A stretch of 64,000 nucleotides of DNA from Opitutia bacterium (GCA_016190985.1 JACPPI010000013.1:1-64000), one strand, 5' to 3'. Positions 30,162 through 39,746 are shown, counted from the first letter of the stretch. Notes: generated from the sequence alone by a model not told the origin. Made by a program: numbers and translations.

Positions 30162-31612
30162 CAGAAACCGAAGAGACTGCGCAGGACCATGGGCAGGCCG
30201 AGGACGACGATCACCGCCTGCTCCAGCGACGACACCCAGGCGGCCATCGTCAGCTCGGCGTTGAAGGCCCAGGCGGTGAGAAGCACCATGAGCAGGCCGG
30301 CGAAGGAAAACATCGGGCTGAAGGTGGACCAGATCTGCAGCTTTTTCAGCCAGAAGCCCCAGAACACACCGAGCAGCATCGCCCCAAACAGCCCGAAATT
30401 GGCGTAGGCCTCGGTGAGCAACCCAAAGGCGATGGTGGTTGTGTTGGTGTCCTCCTGCTGCTGCAGGCCGTAGTAGATGGACAGCTCGTAGGTGGCGATG
30501 TGGGATTTGGGCTTGTCCGGCCAGAGCAGGCGGGGGACCAGTTGCGGCAGCACATAGCCGTAGGTCTTGCCATAGAGATAGTCCTGCCGCGCCGGCGTGC
30601 AGTCCACGATCAGGCAGAGCATGTGCATGAGCGAGGTGCGCTCGAGTATTTTCTGACTGACCGTCTTGTCTCCGCTGGTCGGCTCCAGGCTGTAGCCGAT
30701 CCATTCGGAGAAATAGGCGGGCAGCTGGCTGAAGGTCGGCGCGGGGTAACGCTCATCCCAATATTTGGTGCGCATCCGGGTCTTGCCGGTGTGCAGGAGC
30801 GCGAGGATGGCAAAGGTCGCGGCGATCACGAGCCAGGGGATGCGCTTGCCGCCGGAAACATAGCCGAGCAGGCCGATGCCGATGAGGCTGATCGCGGCGA
30901 TCAGGATCAGGCCGACGCTCATGAAGATCAGCTGGGGGATCAGGGTGCAGAGCAGCACGGTCTTTTCCGTCCCCGTCAGTTCGCCGCGGCCCCAGCGCTG
31001 GCAGCTGATGAACGTGCAGAGGATGCTGATGCCGTAGAAGACGGCGCGCAGGATGCCCTCGAACTCGCGCGGCACCCAGCTGGTGAAGGCGCTGGCCCAG
31101 ATGTAGCCCGTGGAGAGGATGAGCCCGTAGACGATGAGCTTTTCAACCTCGTTGGTGACGAGAGACTCGCGCCAGAAAGAGGTGCGGCCCGGCACCCCCC
31201 GCACCGCAGAATAGGCGATTATGCCGCTAAGCTGGTAGAGCATGACCGTCAGGGCGGCCCGGGTGATGATCTCCGGCGCGTAAAGGGCGAGCTGCTCGCG
31301 GGCGTTGAGCACCGGCATGGCATACGCGTTGGCGCAGAGCATGAGAATGGTCTCGAAGACCGGAAAGCGGCTGCCACCCGAACGAGCCCAGAGCAACGAC
31401 GGCAGGGCGGAAAGGGCGAACATCGCCAACCCCAGGATCAGATGCAGCGGGTCATCCACCTTGGCGGTGTAGGCGAGGTAAACCAGGACGCCGCAGAGCA
31501 GCACCACACCCGTGAGGAACAATTTGCGCCCGCGCTGGGCGTCGGTGGGGCCGAGCATGCCGTAATTCACGGGCGTCTCGTGCGGCAGGGGGATCGGACT
31601 GACGTATTCCAT
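30161..31612 (-). CDS. Polytopic membrane protein, Wzy-like polymerase candidate
   Basis: A 483-residue integral membrane protein with about twelve hydrophobic segments and a long external loop between about 280 and 400 containing KTYGYVLPQLVPRLLWPDKP and SIYYGLQQQEDTNTTTIAFGLLTEAYANFG. The RLLWPDKP...GLLTEAYANFG arrangement is common in oligosaccharide repeat-unit polymerases (EpsG/Wzy-like). The ATG at 31612 was chosen; the frame is open to 31693 but overlaps the upstream gene. The stop shares one base with the next gene's start (TGATG). Confidence 0.72.
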   Translation of the reverse strand: MEYVSPIPLPHETPVNYGMLGPTDAQRGRKLFLTGVVLLCGVLVYLAYTAKVDDPLHLILGLAMFALSALPSLLWARSGGSRFPVFETILMLCANAYAMPVLNAREQLALYAPEIITRAALTVMLYQLSGIIAYSAVRGVPGRTSFWRESLVTNEVEKLIVYGLILSTGYIWASAFTSWVPREFEGILRAVFYGISILCTFISCQRWGRGELTGTEKTVLLCTLIPQLIFMSVGLILIAAISLIGIGLLGYVSGGKRIPWLVIAATFAILALLHTGKTRMRTKYWDERYPAPTFSQLPAYFSEWIGYSLEPTSGDKTVSQKILERTSLMHMLCLIVDCTPARQDYLYGKTYGYVLPQLVPRLLWPDKPKSHIATYELSIYYGLQQQEDTNTTTIAFGLLTEAYANFGLFGAMLLGVFWGFWLKKLQIWSTFSPMFSFAGLLMVLLTAWAFNAELTMAAWVSSLEQAVIVVLGLPMVLRSLFGF

Positions 31613-31620
31613 GACCAAGT

Positions 31621-32889
31621 TCAGCCAGTCGCGGCCGCGGTGAGGATGGACATCTGTTTTTCCGCCACGGCGCGGGCGCTGTAGCGCTCCCACTCGGACG
31701 AGGCGACCGGGGCGAGCCGGCCGGCGGCCAGCTGGCGCAAGCGCGCGGCGGTTTCACTGATCGCCGCGGTATTCGGTCCGGCGACCGGGAAAGTCATGCA
31801 CGTTTCGCCCAGCGCGGCGAGCCGGGCCACCATCGCGCTGCCGGCCGGGGCGAGGGCAATGACAGGCCGGCCGGCGGCCAACACGGCGAGGATCTTCGAC
31901 GGTGTGAAGGGCAGGTCGGTCGAGCCGAACACCAGATTGGCGTCCGCCTCCAGCGTCACCTGCAAGGCCTCGAAGTAACGGAGCCGGGCGGGGGTCTCGT
32001 GGACGCAGCCGGCCAGGCCGTGCTTTGCGGCGAGCGCCAGCGTGGCCGGCTTCCCCTGCGGGGCATAGCTGGTGCCGAAGAAATGCGCCGAGACATGGAG
32101 CCCGGTGCGGCGCACCTCGGCCAGCGCGGCGAAAAGGATTTCGACCGCCGCCAGTTGGCCGGGGCCGAGCGCGCCGGCGAACGCCAGCCGCAGGCCACTC
32201 GCCGGCAACAGGGGAGCACGTGATTTCCAGGTGGCGCGCAGGCGGGCGAGGTCGGGATCGGGCGAGCCGAACGGCAGCTCCGTGGCCGGCGTGGCGCGCA
32301 ACCCGGGGTAGCGGGTCCGCAGGGTGTCGAGGTAGCGCTCCGACACCGCGATGATGTGCGCCGCGCCGCGCATGGTCCACCCTTCGAGCGCCCGGCCGAG
32401 GCCCTGGGCGAACTGGTATTTCCAGCCGCCCGGCGGGCGCGGCGCCCCGGGGCGGTCGTAGTAATCGCTGATCCAGGGGTCCTGCAGGTCGATCACATAG
32501 GGCGCGCCGCACAGCAGCTTCCAGAGCCGGCCGAGCGGGAGCACGACGAACATGGTGGTGGAAAAATAGACGACGTCGTGGCGGCGGCCGCGCAGCAGCC
32601 GGCGGCCCGCGAGGAAAAGGAACGGCAGCGAGCGCAGCGCCACGTTGTTGACGCCGAGCCAGCCGGTCCAGCGGCGCGACAGGCAGCGGGCGCGCACGAC
32701 GCGCACGGCCCCGGGCACCGTGGCCGCGAGTTCGGGCTCGACCGGCGCGGTGGGCGTCGGGTCGGCCACGGTCAGCACGGTCACCTCCCAGCCGGCCTCC
32801 ACGAAATACGGCAGCGCCACCCGCACGCGCTGCATGTCGGGCGCGTTGACGGGAGGAAAGTGCGGACTGACTATGAGCACGCGTTTCAT
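31621..32889 (-). CDS. Glycosyltransferase (GT4-like)
   Basis: A 422-residue GT-B protein starting MKRVLIVSPHFPPVNAPDMQRVR, a frequent beginning in capsule and EPS transferases. The interdomain region has VIDLQDPWISDYY and HIIAVSERYLDTLR, and the donor half has LPFTPSKILAVLAAGRPVIAL. The usual E-x7-E motif is not obvious, so it belongs to a divergent branch. It lies 8 bp upstream of the Wzy-like gene and 70 bp after the methyltransferase gene. Confidence 0.8.
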   Translation of the reverse strand: MKRVLIVSPHFPPVNAPDMQRVRVALPYFVEAGWEVTVLTVADPTPTAPVEPELAATVPGAVRVVRARCLSRRWTGWLGVNNVALRSLPFLFLAGRRLLRGRRHDVVYFSTTMFVVLPLGRLWKLLCGAPYVIDLQDPWISDYYDRPGAPRPPGGWKYQFAQGLGRALEGWTMRGAAHIIAVSERYLDTLRTRYPGLRATPATELPFGSPDPDLARLRATWKSRAPLLPASGLRLAFAGALGPGQLAAVEILFAALAEVRRTGLHVSAHFFGTSYAPQGKPATLALAAKHGLAGCVHETPARLRYFEALQVTLEADANLVFGSTDLPFTPSKILAVLAAGRPVIALAPAGSAMVARLAALGETCMTFPVAGPNTAAISETAARLRQLAAGRLAPVASSEWERYSARAVAEKQMSILTAAATG

Positions 32890-32959
32890 ATCACAGACGT
32901 GGCCAGATATCCGCGACGAAGCCGAGGGCGGGGCGGCAAACGATGAGGCGCGCGCCTGG

Positions 32960-33586
32960 TCACGCGTTGGCGGGGGGCCGGAGCAGCTTGATGTCCCAGG
33001 TCTGGCCGCGGTCGTTGGTCACGGTCGTGCCCGCGAAGACCCGGAGGCGCGCCTCGACGCGGCGCCACTGGGCCGCCCAATGGCCGAAGCGGAAGTGCGA
33101 GATGACGACCGCGCCGCCCGGCTCGAGGAACGGCGCAAACGCCGCGACCAGCGCGCCGGGATCGTGGGCGTAGCCGATGCATTCGCTGAAGACGATGAGA
33201 TCGAATTTCTCCGCGGGCCGCCACGTCTCGAAGTTGCCTTCGGTGAACTCGCACCGCGCGAGGTTCAGCGCGCGGGCCAGGCGGAGCCCCTCGGCCGACA
33301 GGTCGACGCCCAGATAGCGCCGGAAGGGGTGCGGCTGGAACAGCTGGGCGAGCCGGCCGCTGCCGCAGCCGAGGTCGAGGATGGCGGGATGGGGGTGCAG
33401 CGCGGTGACGTAGCCGACGACGACGCTCTGCCGGGGCAGCTCGGGCAGCGCGTGGAAGTGCGCCCACGCGCCGCTGCGGTATTCGCCGTCCATGGCGGCC
33501 CGGTCCGCCGGGCGGCCGTAGCCGGCGGGAGCCAGCAGGAATTTGTGGCGCAGGCGGGCGAGCAGGTCCTTGCGGAGAATCTTCAT
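32960..33586 (-). CDS. Class I SAM-dependent methyltransferase
   Basis: A 208-residue methyltransferase with motif I AILDLGCGSGRLAQLF (about 69-84), an acidic residue at the end of strand 2 (YLGVDLSAEGL), and later FDLIVFSECIGYAHDP and FLEPGGAVVISHF. The fold is clear; the substrate is not. The start ATG 33586 overlaps the PIG-L stop by 4 bp, linking it to the glycan operon. The longer open frame to 33931 is a shadow of the PIG-L gene. Confidence 0.85.
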   Translation of the reverse strand: MKILRKDLLARLRHKFLLAPAGYGRPADRAAMDGEYRSGAWAHFHALPELPRQSVVVGYVTALHPHPAILDLGCGSGRLAQLFQPHPFRRYLGVDLSAEGLRLARALNLARCEFTEGNFETWRPAEKFDLIVFSECIGYAHDPGALVAAFAPFLEPGGAVVISHFRFGHWAAQWRRVEARLRVFAGTTVTNDRGQTWDIKLLRPPANA

Positions 33587-34395
33587 GGCGGTTTCGGGCC
33601 GGCGGGCGGCAGCGGGTGACGGAAGAAATATTCGGTGTCGGCGTGAAAGATGTTCACGAGGTCCGCGGGCAGCGCCGCCGCCGCATCCGGGCCCAGCGGG
33701 GCGATCTGGGATTGGTAGCAGCGGATGGCATGCGCTTTGGCCTGGCGGTAGTCCTCCAGCGCCAGCTGGCGGCAGTCCGTGGTGGCGAGCCAGCGGCGGA
33801 GCAGCAGCAGCGGATTCCACCAGGACCACACAGGATACTGCCAGACATCGGGCCGGAGGCCGGTCCGGGAGAGGGCATCGGTGACAAAGCCGAAGGTCGC
33901 ATCGTGCTCGCTGCTGCCGTCGGGATTGCACGGCAGGAAGATTTCCCCCGGGGCGATGGACCCCAGCAGCGCGGCGAGCCGGCGGACCAGATTCTCCCGG
34001 TGCGCGGAGGTGATGGTGTTCAGGGTGCCGTCGGGCTCGTTCAGGAAGTGCACGGCGGAGCGCTCCACGCCGAGGTAATGCATGGCTTTCATGGCCTCGG
34101 TTGTGCGCAGGGCCGCGATGGCCGGCCGGTCGAAACGCGGATGACCGGGGTGGGAGGCGGAGCCGTCGGTGATGAAGATGACATGGACCGGCAGCCCCTC
34201 GTTGCGCTTGCGGGCGATGATGCCGCCGCAGGCGAGCGTCTCGTCATCCTGGTGCGGGGCGATGACGACGGTCGGGCTTTCGCCCAAGTGATAGGGCTGG
34301 CTCGTGAGATGGAGCAGGCCGCCGCAGAACTTGATGGCGCGGCGCCGGAGAAATTCCTTGGCGCGCTGGCGCGTGGATAGTCGGGGGGCGGCCAT
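33583..34395 (-). CDS. PIG-L/LmbE family deacetylase
   Basis: A 270-residue zinc-dependent N-deacetylase of the PIG-L (GlcNAc-PI/LmbE) family, probably removing an N-acetyl group from a glycan or precursor. The metal-binding motif is APHQDDET (47-54); the usual form is PHPDDE, so Pro is replaced by Gln while the His and both Asp are kept. The later NPDGSSEHDAT segment supplies the third histidine ligand. It follows a GT4 gene by 2 bp. Confidence 0.87.
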   Translation of the reverse strand: MAAPRLSTRQRAKEFLRRRAIKFCGGLLHLTSQPYHLGESPTVVIAPHQDDETLACGGIIARKRNEGLPVHVIFITDGSASHPGHPRFDRPAIAALRTTEAMKAMHYLGVERSAVHFLNEPDGTLNTITSAHRENLVRRLAALLGSIAPGEIFLPCNPDGSSEHDATFGFVTDALSRTGLRPDVWQYPVWSWWNPLLLLRRWLATTDCRQLALEDYRQAKAHAIRCYQSQIAPLGPDAAAALPADLVNIFHADTEYFFRHPLPPAGPKPP

Positions 34396-34397
34396 GG

Positions 34398-35621
34398 TCA
34401 GCGCAAGGCCGCGGCGACGGCGGCGAGCAGCCGCGGGGTTTCCCGTTCCCAGCAGAATTCGCGCTCGGCGGCGGCGCGGGCGGCGAGCTGGGCGGCGCGG
34501 AGGCGGTCGTGGTCGCCGAGCAGCGCATCCAGCTTTTGCGCGTATTCCGCCGTCTCATGCGCCGTGATGAGCAGCCCGCAGTCGGGGGCGGCCGCCATCA
34601 CCTCCTGCTGGCCCGCCGTGTCGGTGGCGATGACGGCGAGCCCCGCGTTCAGGTATTGGAGGATTTTGTTCGTGATGGTGATGTTGCGGTTCAGGGGCCA
34701 GCGGGGCTCGAGCGCCAGCCCGATGTCGAACTCCGCCAGCTTGTCCGGCAGCTGCTCGGGGGTGACGAGCGGTATGAAATGCAGATCGCCCCGGCGGGCG
34801 GGCGGCAGCCGCCGGAGGAGCTTCTGGCGGTAGCCCGGGCGCTCGTCGCCGAGGAGGTAGACTTTGCTCGGTTGTTTGGTGCGGGCCCAGGCGGCGAAAA
34901 ACAATTCCAAGCCGCGGCCGGGGCCGATGGTCTGGGAGAACCAGATGAAGCTGGGCGCGCCGGCCGTGGCCGGGGTGTCGGCCCGCGAGCGGGGCTGCAG
35001 CGGAAAGCTGTTGCGGATGACGATGGGCGGCCGGCACCGGTAGGCGGCGGTCAGGGCGTCGGCCATGCTCTGGGCCGTGGCGGAGGAATAGACGGCCTGC
35101 CGCAACGCGGCCTCCTCGGCGTGGCGCAGCAATTTGATGGGCCGGCTCTGCCGGTCGGCGTAGAGCAGATCCTCCGAATACCAGTCCTCCACGTCCACGG
35201 CCACGCGGCGGCCGTCGCGGATGAGATATTGCGCGGCCCAGATCGGGATCTCGGTGTGCACGAGGGTCAGGTCGGCGGGGAAGGTCCGCGCGAAGCGCAG
35301 CAGGGCCGACGCGGGGCCGAGAGTCTGGGCGGTCTCGACTTTGAACTCCCGGCACAGGCGCCGGGTGAGCCAGGTGGCGCTCCGTTGGAAAAAATCCGCC
35401 AGCCGGGCGCCGACGGTCTCGGCCGCGTAATCGATGGTCACGCGCTTGAAGGGCAGCCCACGCATCAGCTCGCGGTCCATGCGCTCGAACCGCTCCTGCA
35501 CGGAGACGCTCATGACCGTGACGTCGTAGCCGGCGGCGCCGAGCGTGGCGGCCTCCTTCACCACGCGCGGATTGCGGCAGAGGTGGGCCGAGGTGAGGAT
35601 GAGGATGCGGGGCGGCGGCAT
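34398..35621 (-). CDS. Glycosyltransferase family 4
   Basis: A 407-residue GT-B glycosyltransferase. It starts MPPPRILILTSAHLCRNPRVVKEAATL; the ...CRNPRVxKEA pattern is typical of this group. The middle has VAVDVEDWYSEDLLY, and the donor half has FIWFSQTIGPGRGLELF and NRNITITNKILQYLNAGLAVIATDTAGQQEVM. The longer frame to 35777 is a shadow of the acyltransferase gene. Gap to the upstream gene is 1 bp. Confidence 0.87.
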   Translation of the reverse strand: MPPPRILILTSAHLCRNPRVVKEAATLGAAGYDVTVMSVSVQERFERMDRELMRGLPFKRVTIDYAAETVGARLADFFQRSATWLTRRLCREFKVETAQTLGPASALLRFARTFPADLTLVHTEIPIWAAQYLIRDGRRVAVDVEDWYSEDLLYADRQSRPIKLLRHAEEAALRQAVYSSATAQSMADALTAAYRCRPPIVIRNSFPLQPRSRADTPATAGAPSFIWFSQTIGPGRGLELFFAAWARTKQPSKVYLLGDERPGYRQKLLRRLPPARRGDLHFIPLVTPEQLPDKLAEFDIGLALEPRWPLNRNITITNKILQYLNAGLAVIATDTAGQQEVMAAAPDCGLLITAHETAEYAQKLDALLGDHDRLRAAQLAARAAAEREFCWERETPRLLAAVAAALR

Positions 35622-35622
35622 G

Positions 35623-36825
35623 TCAGTGGCGGGCGGGGCCATCGGCTTGGGCGCGCAGCCAGGGGTGGAAACGCGTCTCCAGCCACCAGGCGAGGGGGAA
35701 GATGAGGGCAAAGGCCAGCCCGACGGCGCCCAGCCCGGCGCCCGGCCCGGTGGCGCGGGGGAAAAGCCGGCCGACAAAAAGGAGGACGGGCATGTGCACC
35801 ACGTAGAGGGCGTAGGAGAACGCGCCGACCGCGGCCAGCCGCTCGAAGCCCAGCCGTTGGGGAAGAAAGAACAGGACGGCGCCCGCCACGAGGTAGCAAG
35901 TGGAGAACGCCCAGCGGGCTTCCGCCGGGTTTTTGCCGGCGGCGAGGATCATCGCGAGGCCGATCCCCGCCAGACCGGCGGCCGCGAGATGCCAAAGCCG
36001 TCCGCCGGGCGCCTTCCGGCCACCCGCGAGGGCCACCGCCGCCACCGCCCCGGGCAGAAAAACCAGGTCATGGACGGGCAGGTAGGCCTTGTATTCATTG
36101 GGGATGCCCAGGCCGCGTTGGAGCAGGTAGACCGGCGCAAAATGGTAGATGCTCTGCAACCATAACAGGTGGGCGACAACGGCGCCCTCCCCCGGCGCCC
36201 CGGTGATCGCCGGTCTCCGGGTAAGCAGCAACCCGGCCAGCCAGAAGGCCGCGCCGACCCCATGCGTGACAACGACGGCCGGCACCGGGGCCCACGCGGT
36301 GCCGGCCAAAGCGGCGAGCATTGATCCGGCGAGCGAGGGCAGCACCGTCGCCGGCCAGCGCCACCAGAAGAGGAAGCACAGGTAGAAGAGCGCCTCGTAA
36401 TGCAGGCTCCAGAGCGGAATGTTGCCCGGGAGATTCGGCACGGCCAGAGGGTTGGTCGGGTTCGAGTCCTGCAAGAACGCCAGTTGACCGAGCAGCGTGG
36501 TCGGGCGGGCGGCCGGCACAGCCATCCACCCGAGCACGACTGCAATCAGGTAGATCGGGTAGATCCGGAGGAAGCGCCGCCAGCCATATTGCCGGACGGC
36601 GGGGGCGGACCAGGGCCGCTGGTTGGTCAGCCCGATGACGAAACCCGAGAGCACGAAGAACAGGAGCACGGCGGCGCGGTCGGCCTGCAGATAATAAAAA
36701 TAGTCCCGGCCGGGGAACTTGGGCATCGAATCAAGACTGAAGGTGTGGAAGATGAGCACGGAAAGCGCCGCCCATCCGCGCACACTGTCCAGCAGCAGGA
36801 TTTTCTGTCGGGCGGCCTCGCTCAT
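35623..36825 (-). CDS. Acyltransferase 3 family membrane protein
   Basis: The second AT3 acyltransferase of the locus, 400 residues with about ten membrane segments. The N-terminal ILLLDSVRGWAALSVLIFHTF holds the conserved Arg and His, followed by VLLFFVLSGFVIGL and RRFLRIYPIYLIAV. It is only distantly related to the other AT3 gene near 20 kb, so the two probably modify different positions. The start at 36825 overlaps the GT2 stop by 4 bp. Confidence 0.9.
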   Translation of the reverse strand: MSEAARQKILLLDSVRGWAALSVLIFHTFSLDSMPKFPGRDYFYYLQADRAAVLLFFVLSGFVIGLTNQRPWSAPAVRQYGWRRFLRIYPIYLIAVVLGWMAVPAARPTTLLGQLAFLQDSNPTNPLAVPNLPGNIPLWSLHYEALFYLCFLFWWRWPATVLPSLAGSMLAALAGTAWAPVPAVVVTHGVGAAFWLAGLLLTRRPAITGAPGEGAVVAHLLWLQSIYHFAPVYLLQRGLGIPNEYKAYLPVHDLVFLPGAVAAVALAGGRKAPGGRLWHLAAAGLAGIGLAMILAAGKNPAEARWAFSTCYLVAGAVLFFLPQRLGFERLAAVGAFSYALYVVHMPVLLFVGRLFPRATGPGAGLGAVGLAFALIFPLAWWLETRFHPWLRAQADGPARH

Positions 36826-37817
36826 GACCGGGTTGTCTCCTGCCAGCGCCCGGCGGTGTGCTCCGCGAGGAACTGCCACCAGTCGGCGCGGGTCTGGCGG
36901 GAGGCGCGCACGCGGAAATACAAATCCGGCCGGCGGATGAAGCCGCGCAAAACAACCCACCAGTCGCGCCACCGGGCATGCCGCAGCAGCCGCCGGCAGT
37001 CCGGATCGGCAAGGGCGGCCAGGATGAGATTGGTGGTGGCCGGCGGCGTCTGCGCCCGGGCCTCATCCCAGATGGCGGCGATTTTCTCCCGAGGCCACGG
37101 GCAGGCCTTGAAGAAGGTGGCGGCGAGCATGGCCTGGGTCTCGGCCCATTCGGCGGCATCGCGGGAGCGGGCGGTCTCCCGGGTCAGGGAGAAATTGGCC
37201 AGCGGCTGCGGCACCAGCGCGAGCGGGTGGGGCAGGCAGCGTTCGCGGAACGGCTCGGTGACGGCGATGGGCACGGCGGGCGTCGCGAAGTTGTCCCAGG
37301 GACGGGAGCGGAACAAGGCGGCGCCGTGCGAATGCAACGCGCCGCAGATTTGGGCGGGCTGGCCCCACGGCATGAGGCGCACCGCCTCGCCCGGCGTGGC
37401 GGGCCACACCAGCCGCCCGGTGTCGCGCCAGGTTGCGTCGGGCAGTTCCTCCCAGATGCGCATGTTCGCCCAAAACACGGTCACGGCCGGATGGACGCGC
37501 GCCGCGTCCAGCAGGGTCTGGAGGAAGGCGGGCTCCCACCAGTTGTCGTCCTCCAGCATGGAATAGAACGGCTCGGGCGTGGCGCGGAAGAACTGGTTGA
37601 AGGTGGCGGTGCCGCCAAGATTGCGCGCGTGCCTGACCAGCGTGATCCGCGCATCGGCGCACTGCGCCACCAGTTGCGCGGGGACCGGGTCGGCGGGGTC
37701 GTCGTTGTGCAGTTCGCAGACCCAGTCGGTGAAAGTCTGCGCCCGCAGGCTGGCGACCGCGCGGGGCAGGAGGCGCGGGCGGCGGTAGGTCGGAAGAAAA
37801 ATGCGGACGGTTGCCAT
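36822..37817 (-). CDS. Glycosyltransferase family 2, paralogue A
   Basis: A 331-residue GT-A transferase with start VRIFLPTYRRPRLLPRAVASL and DXD-like MLEDDNWWEPAFL (about 86-98). It is clearly paralogous to the gene at 40694-41749: both share a 20-residue identical stretch after the start (AQTFTDWVCELHNDDPADP) and the EDDNWWEP block, and follow each other to about residue 220. The last hundred residues diverge. This points to a local duplication within the locus, perhaps giving two related linkages. Confidence 0.85.
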   Translation of the reverse strand: MATVRIFLPTYRRPRLLPRAVASLRAQTFTDWVCELHNDDPADPVPAQLVAQCADARITLVRHARNLGGTATFNQFFRATPEPFYSMLEDDNWWEPAFLQTLLDAARVHPAVTVFWANMRIWEELPDATWRDTGRLVWPATPGEAVRLMPWGQPAQICGALHSHGAALFRSRPWDNFATPAVPIAVTEPFRERCLPHPLALVPQPLANFSLTRETARSRDAAEWAETQAMLAATFFKACPWPREKIAAIWDEARAQTPPATTNLILAALADPDCRRLLRHARWRDWWVVLRGFIRRPDLYFRVRASRQTRADWWQFLAEHTAGRWQETTRS

Positions 37818-38764
37818 CAGCGGGTCAGGTCGTGCAGGCGTTTGGTGAGCTTCCAGCCGACCAATTTGGCCAGCGCACGGCGGGCCGGGCCGAATTCCGG
37901 CCGCAGGTCCGAGCCGCCGAGCTGGCGCACGCGCCCGGCCGCCGCCGCCGCGAGTTCAGGGCAGGCGGGATAAAGTTCATAGATGAAGCGCTGCAACATC
38001 GTGGCCGCGGCGCGGCGGGTGCGCGGGGAGTCCTCCAGTTTGAGAAGGAGATCGGCCGAGCGGTGCAGCGTGGCGCTGATGGCGCGCCAGGCCTCGTCGC
38101 TCCGCACGCGGCTGAGGCTGCCGCCGATCTCCGACCGGTAGTAGGCGCGGGTGGCGGGGCAAAACAAGACGGCGTGGGCCGCCGCGCGGGCGCGGTCGAA
38201 GTAGTCCATGTCGTCGAGCGGATTCGCGCGGTGTTCCGTGTTCCACGGGCCGATGCGGTCCGCGAGGGCGCGCGGGAGCAGCCAGGTGGCGGTGGCCATC
38301 ATCAGGTTGTGCTCGGCGGCGAGCACGAGCCAGTCGGCGGGCGCAAGGTCGCGCCAGAGGGCGGTGCCGGTATCCAAGGCGCCGGCCGCCGGGTCGGTCG
38401 TGAACCGGCCCCAGGCGCAGGTGGCGATGCAGCCGGCGCCGCGCTCCTGCAGCAGCCGCACCTGGCGTTCGATCTTGTCGGGCGCGAGCAGGTCGTCGGC
38501 GTCGAGGAATTGGATGAAGTCGCCGCTCGCGCGCGCCAGGCCGGCATTGCGGGCGGCGGCGGCCCCGGCGTTGGGCTGGGAGACCACGCGCACGCCCTGG
38601 GCTTCAGACTGCCGCGCCACGGCCAGGCTGCCGTCGGTGGAGCCGTCGTCCACGAGGATGATTTCCTTGTCCGGCCAGGTCTGGCCCAGGGCGGATTGGA
38701 TGGTCTCGGCCAGCCAGCGGCCCGCGTTGTGGCAGGGGATGATGATGCTGACGGAAGGCGTCAT
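37817..38764 (-). CDS. Glycosyltransferase family 2
   Basis: A 315-residue GT-A glycosyltransferase with the standard layout: VSIIIPCHNAGRWLAETI, VDDGSTDGS, NAGAAAARNAGL and the DXD-type FLDADDLL (about 87-94). The ATG 38764 overlaps the upstream gene's stop by 4 bp; a longer frame to 38857 is not conserved. Sugar donor unknown. Confidence 0.9.
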   Translation of the reverse strand: MTPSVSIIIPCHNAGRWLAETIQSALGQTWPDKEIILVDDGSTDGSLAVARQSEAQGVRVVSQPNAGAAAARNAGLARASGDFIQFLDADDLLAPDKIERQVRLLQERGAGCIATCAWGRFTTDPAAGALDTGTALWRDLAPADWLVLAAEHNLMMATATWLLPRALADRIGPWNTEHRANPLDDMDYFDRARAAAHAVLFCPATRAYYRSEIGGSLSRVRSDEAWRAISATLHRSADLLLKLEDSPRTRRAAATMLQRFIYELYPACPELAAAAAGRVRQLGGSDLRPEFGPARRALAKLVGWKLTKRLHDLTR

Positions 38765-39705
38765 GCGGAAACGGGGCGGGCCAGCACACGCCGCCAGTTG
38801 TGGCGGAAATACCACAGCTTCGACCCGGCGACGTAGTGGTGCATGACGGCGCGGCATTCGTCAGCCTCCGGCGGGCGGGGCAGCGTGACGTAGTCGGCTT
38901 CCGGCGCGATGGCGCAGGGCCGGCCGGCGGTCAGCATGGCGACGAGCGCCTGCTCGAGGTAGTAATGCGTGCCGGCTTCGCCGATGAGCCGGTCGCACCA
39001 ATGCTCAATCCGCTCCCAGTCGAGTTCGCCGCTGTTGAGGCCCGTCAGCCCGACGTTCACGCGCGCTGTGAGTGGGGCGCCGGCGACGCGATTGAGCAGC
39101 TCCGTGGCGTAGCCGTAGGCGGTGGCGATGTCCACGGCGTGGAGGGGGCGGCCGGGCGCGGCGAGCCAGTCGAGAATGAACCGCGGCCGGCGGAAGAAGA
39201 GCAGGTCGGAGTCGAGCACGAGTTTCCAGCCGGCGGCGCCGAGGTGCGGGCCGGTGAGCTTGCGGATGTGGGGATAGTGGCGCCACCGGTCGTGCAGACG
39301 GGGGAAGCGGCCGGCGGGCAGCACGGCGTGCAGCCGGGCTTCCTGTTCCGGCTTGCCGCAGAACCGGGTGGCCGGGAAAAGCCGCCGGAGTTGCGCCCGG
39401 TTTTCCTCGGTGAGCGAGCCGTCGTCGAGGATCACCGGGGCCAGGCCGCGGCCGGCGTGCCGGGCGAAGGACCAGAGGCAGAACGCCGTTTGATACCAGA
39501 AGCGCCGGCCGGTGAGCAGATAAATTTCCAACGGCGGGCCGCCGGCCGATGCTGCTGCGGGCAGGCTCGCGGCGGCGCGCTCCATCGCCACGCGGCCGCG
39601 CCAGGTTTGCCATTGCTCGAACGGGCCGCCGTCGGCGAGGCACTGGCGCAGCTCGGCCCGGGGCTTGTGCCAGAGCAGGTAGAGCAGGCGTCCGGGCGAG
39701 ATCAT
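38761..39705 (-). CDS. Putative glycosyltransferase (GT-A-like)
   Basis: A 314-residue protein with features of a nucleotide-sugar transferase: IYLLTGRRFWYQTAFCLWSF near 60-80, APVILDDGSLTEENRAQLRR, and a DXD-like LVLDSDLLFFRRP around 166-178 followed by ARVNVGLTGLNSG. I cannot place it in a numbered GT family. It is the first gene of the second minus-strand segment, divergent by 47 bp from the plus-strand transferase gene. Confidence 0.7.
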   Translation of the reverse strand: MISPGRLLYLLWHKPRAELRQCLADGGPFEQWQTWRGRVAMERAAASLPAAASAGGPPLEIYLLTGRRFWYQTAFCLWSFARHAGRGLAPVILDDGSLTEENRAQLRRLFPATRFCGKPEQEARLHAVLPAGRFPRLHDRWRHYPHIRKLTGPHLGAAGWKLVLDSDLLFFRRPRFILDWLAAPGRPLHAVDIATAYGYATELLNRVAGAPLTARVNVGLTGLNSGELDWERIEHWCDRLIGEAGTHYYLEQALVAMLTAGRPCAIAPEADYVTLPRPPEADECRAVMHHYVAGSKLWYFRHNWRRVLARPVSA

Positions 39706-39716
39706 GCAATCGGGTG

Positions 39717-39746
39717 TTGTCGCCGCGCGGCCGGCCCGCGTAGCGT
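39717..39746 (+). promoter_or_regulatory. Possible promoter of the plus-strand glycosyltransferase
   Basis: TTGTCG (39717-39722) and TAGCGT (39741-39746) are 18 bp apart within the 47-bp divergent gap. The -10 box ends 6 bp before the ATG, so transcripts would be nearly leaderless. A weak match in very GC-rich sequence. Confidence 0.25.

Noticed and set aside
30162-30704. Upstream extension of the fused glycosyltransferase frame
   Set aside because: Overlaps the Wzy-like gene in another frame and shows no family similarity; the MRRLAIVLSH start at 30161 is convincing.
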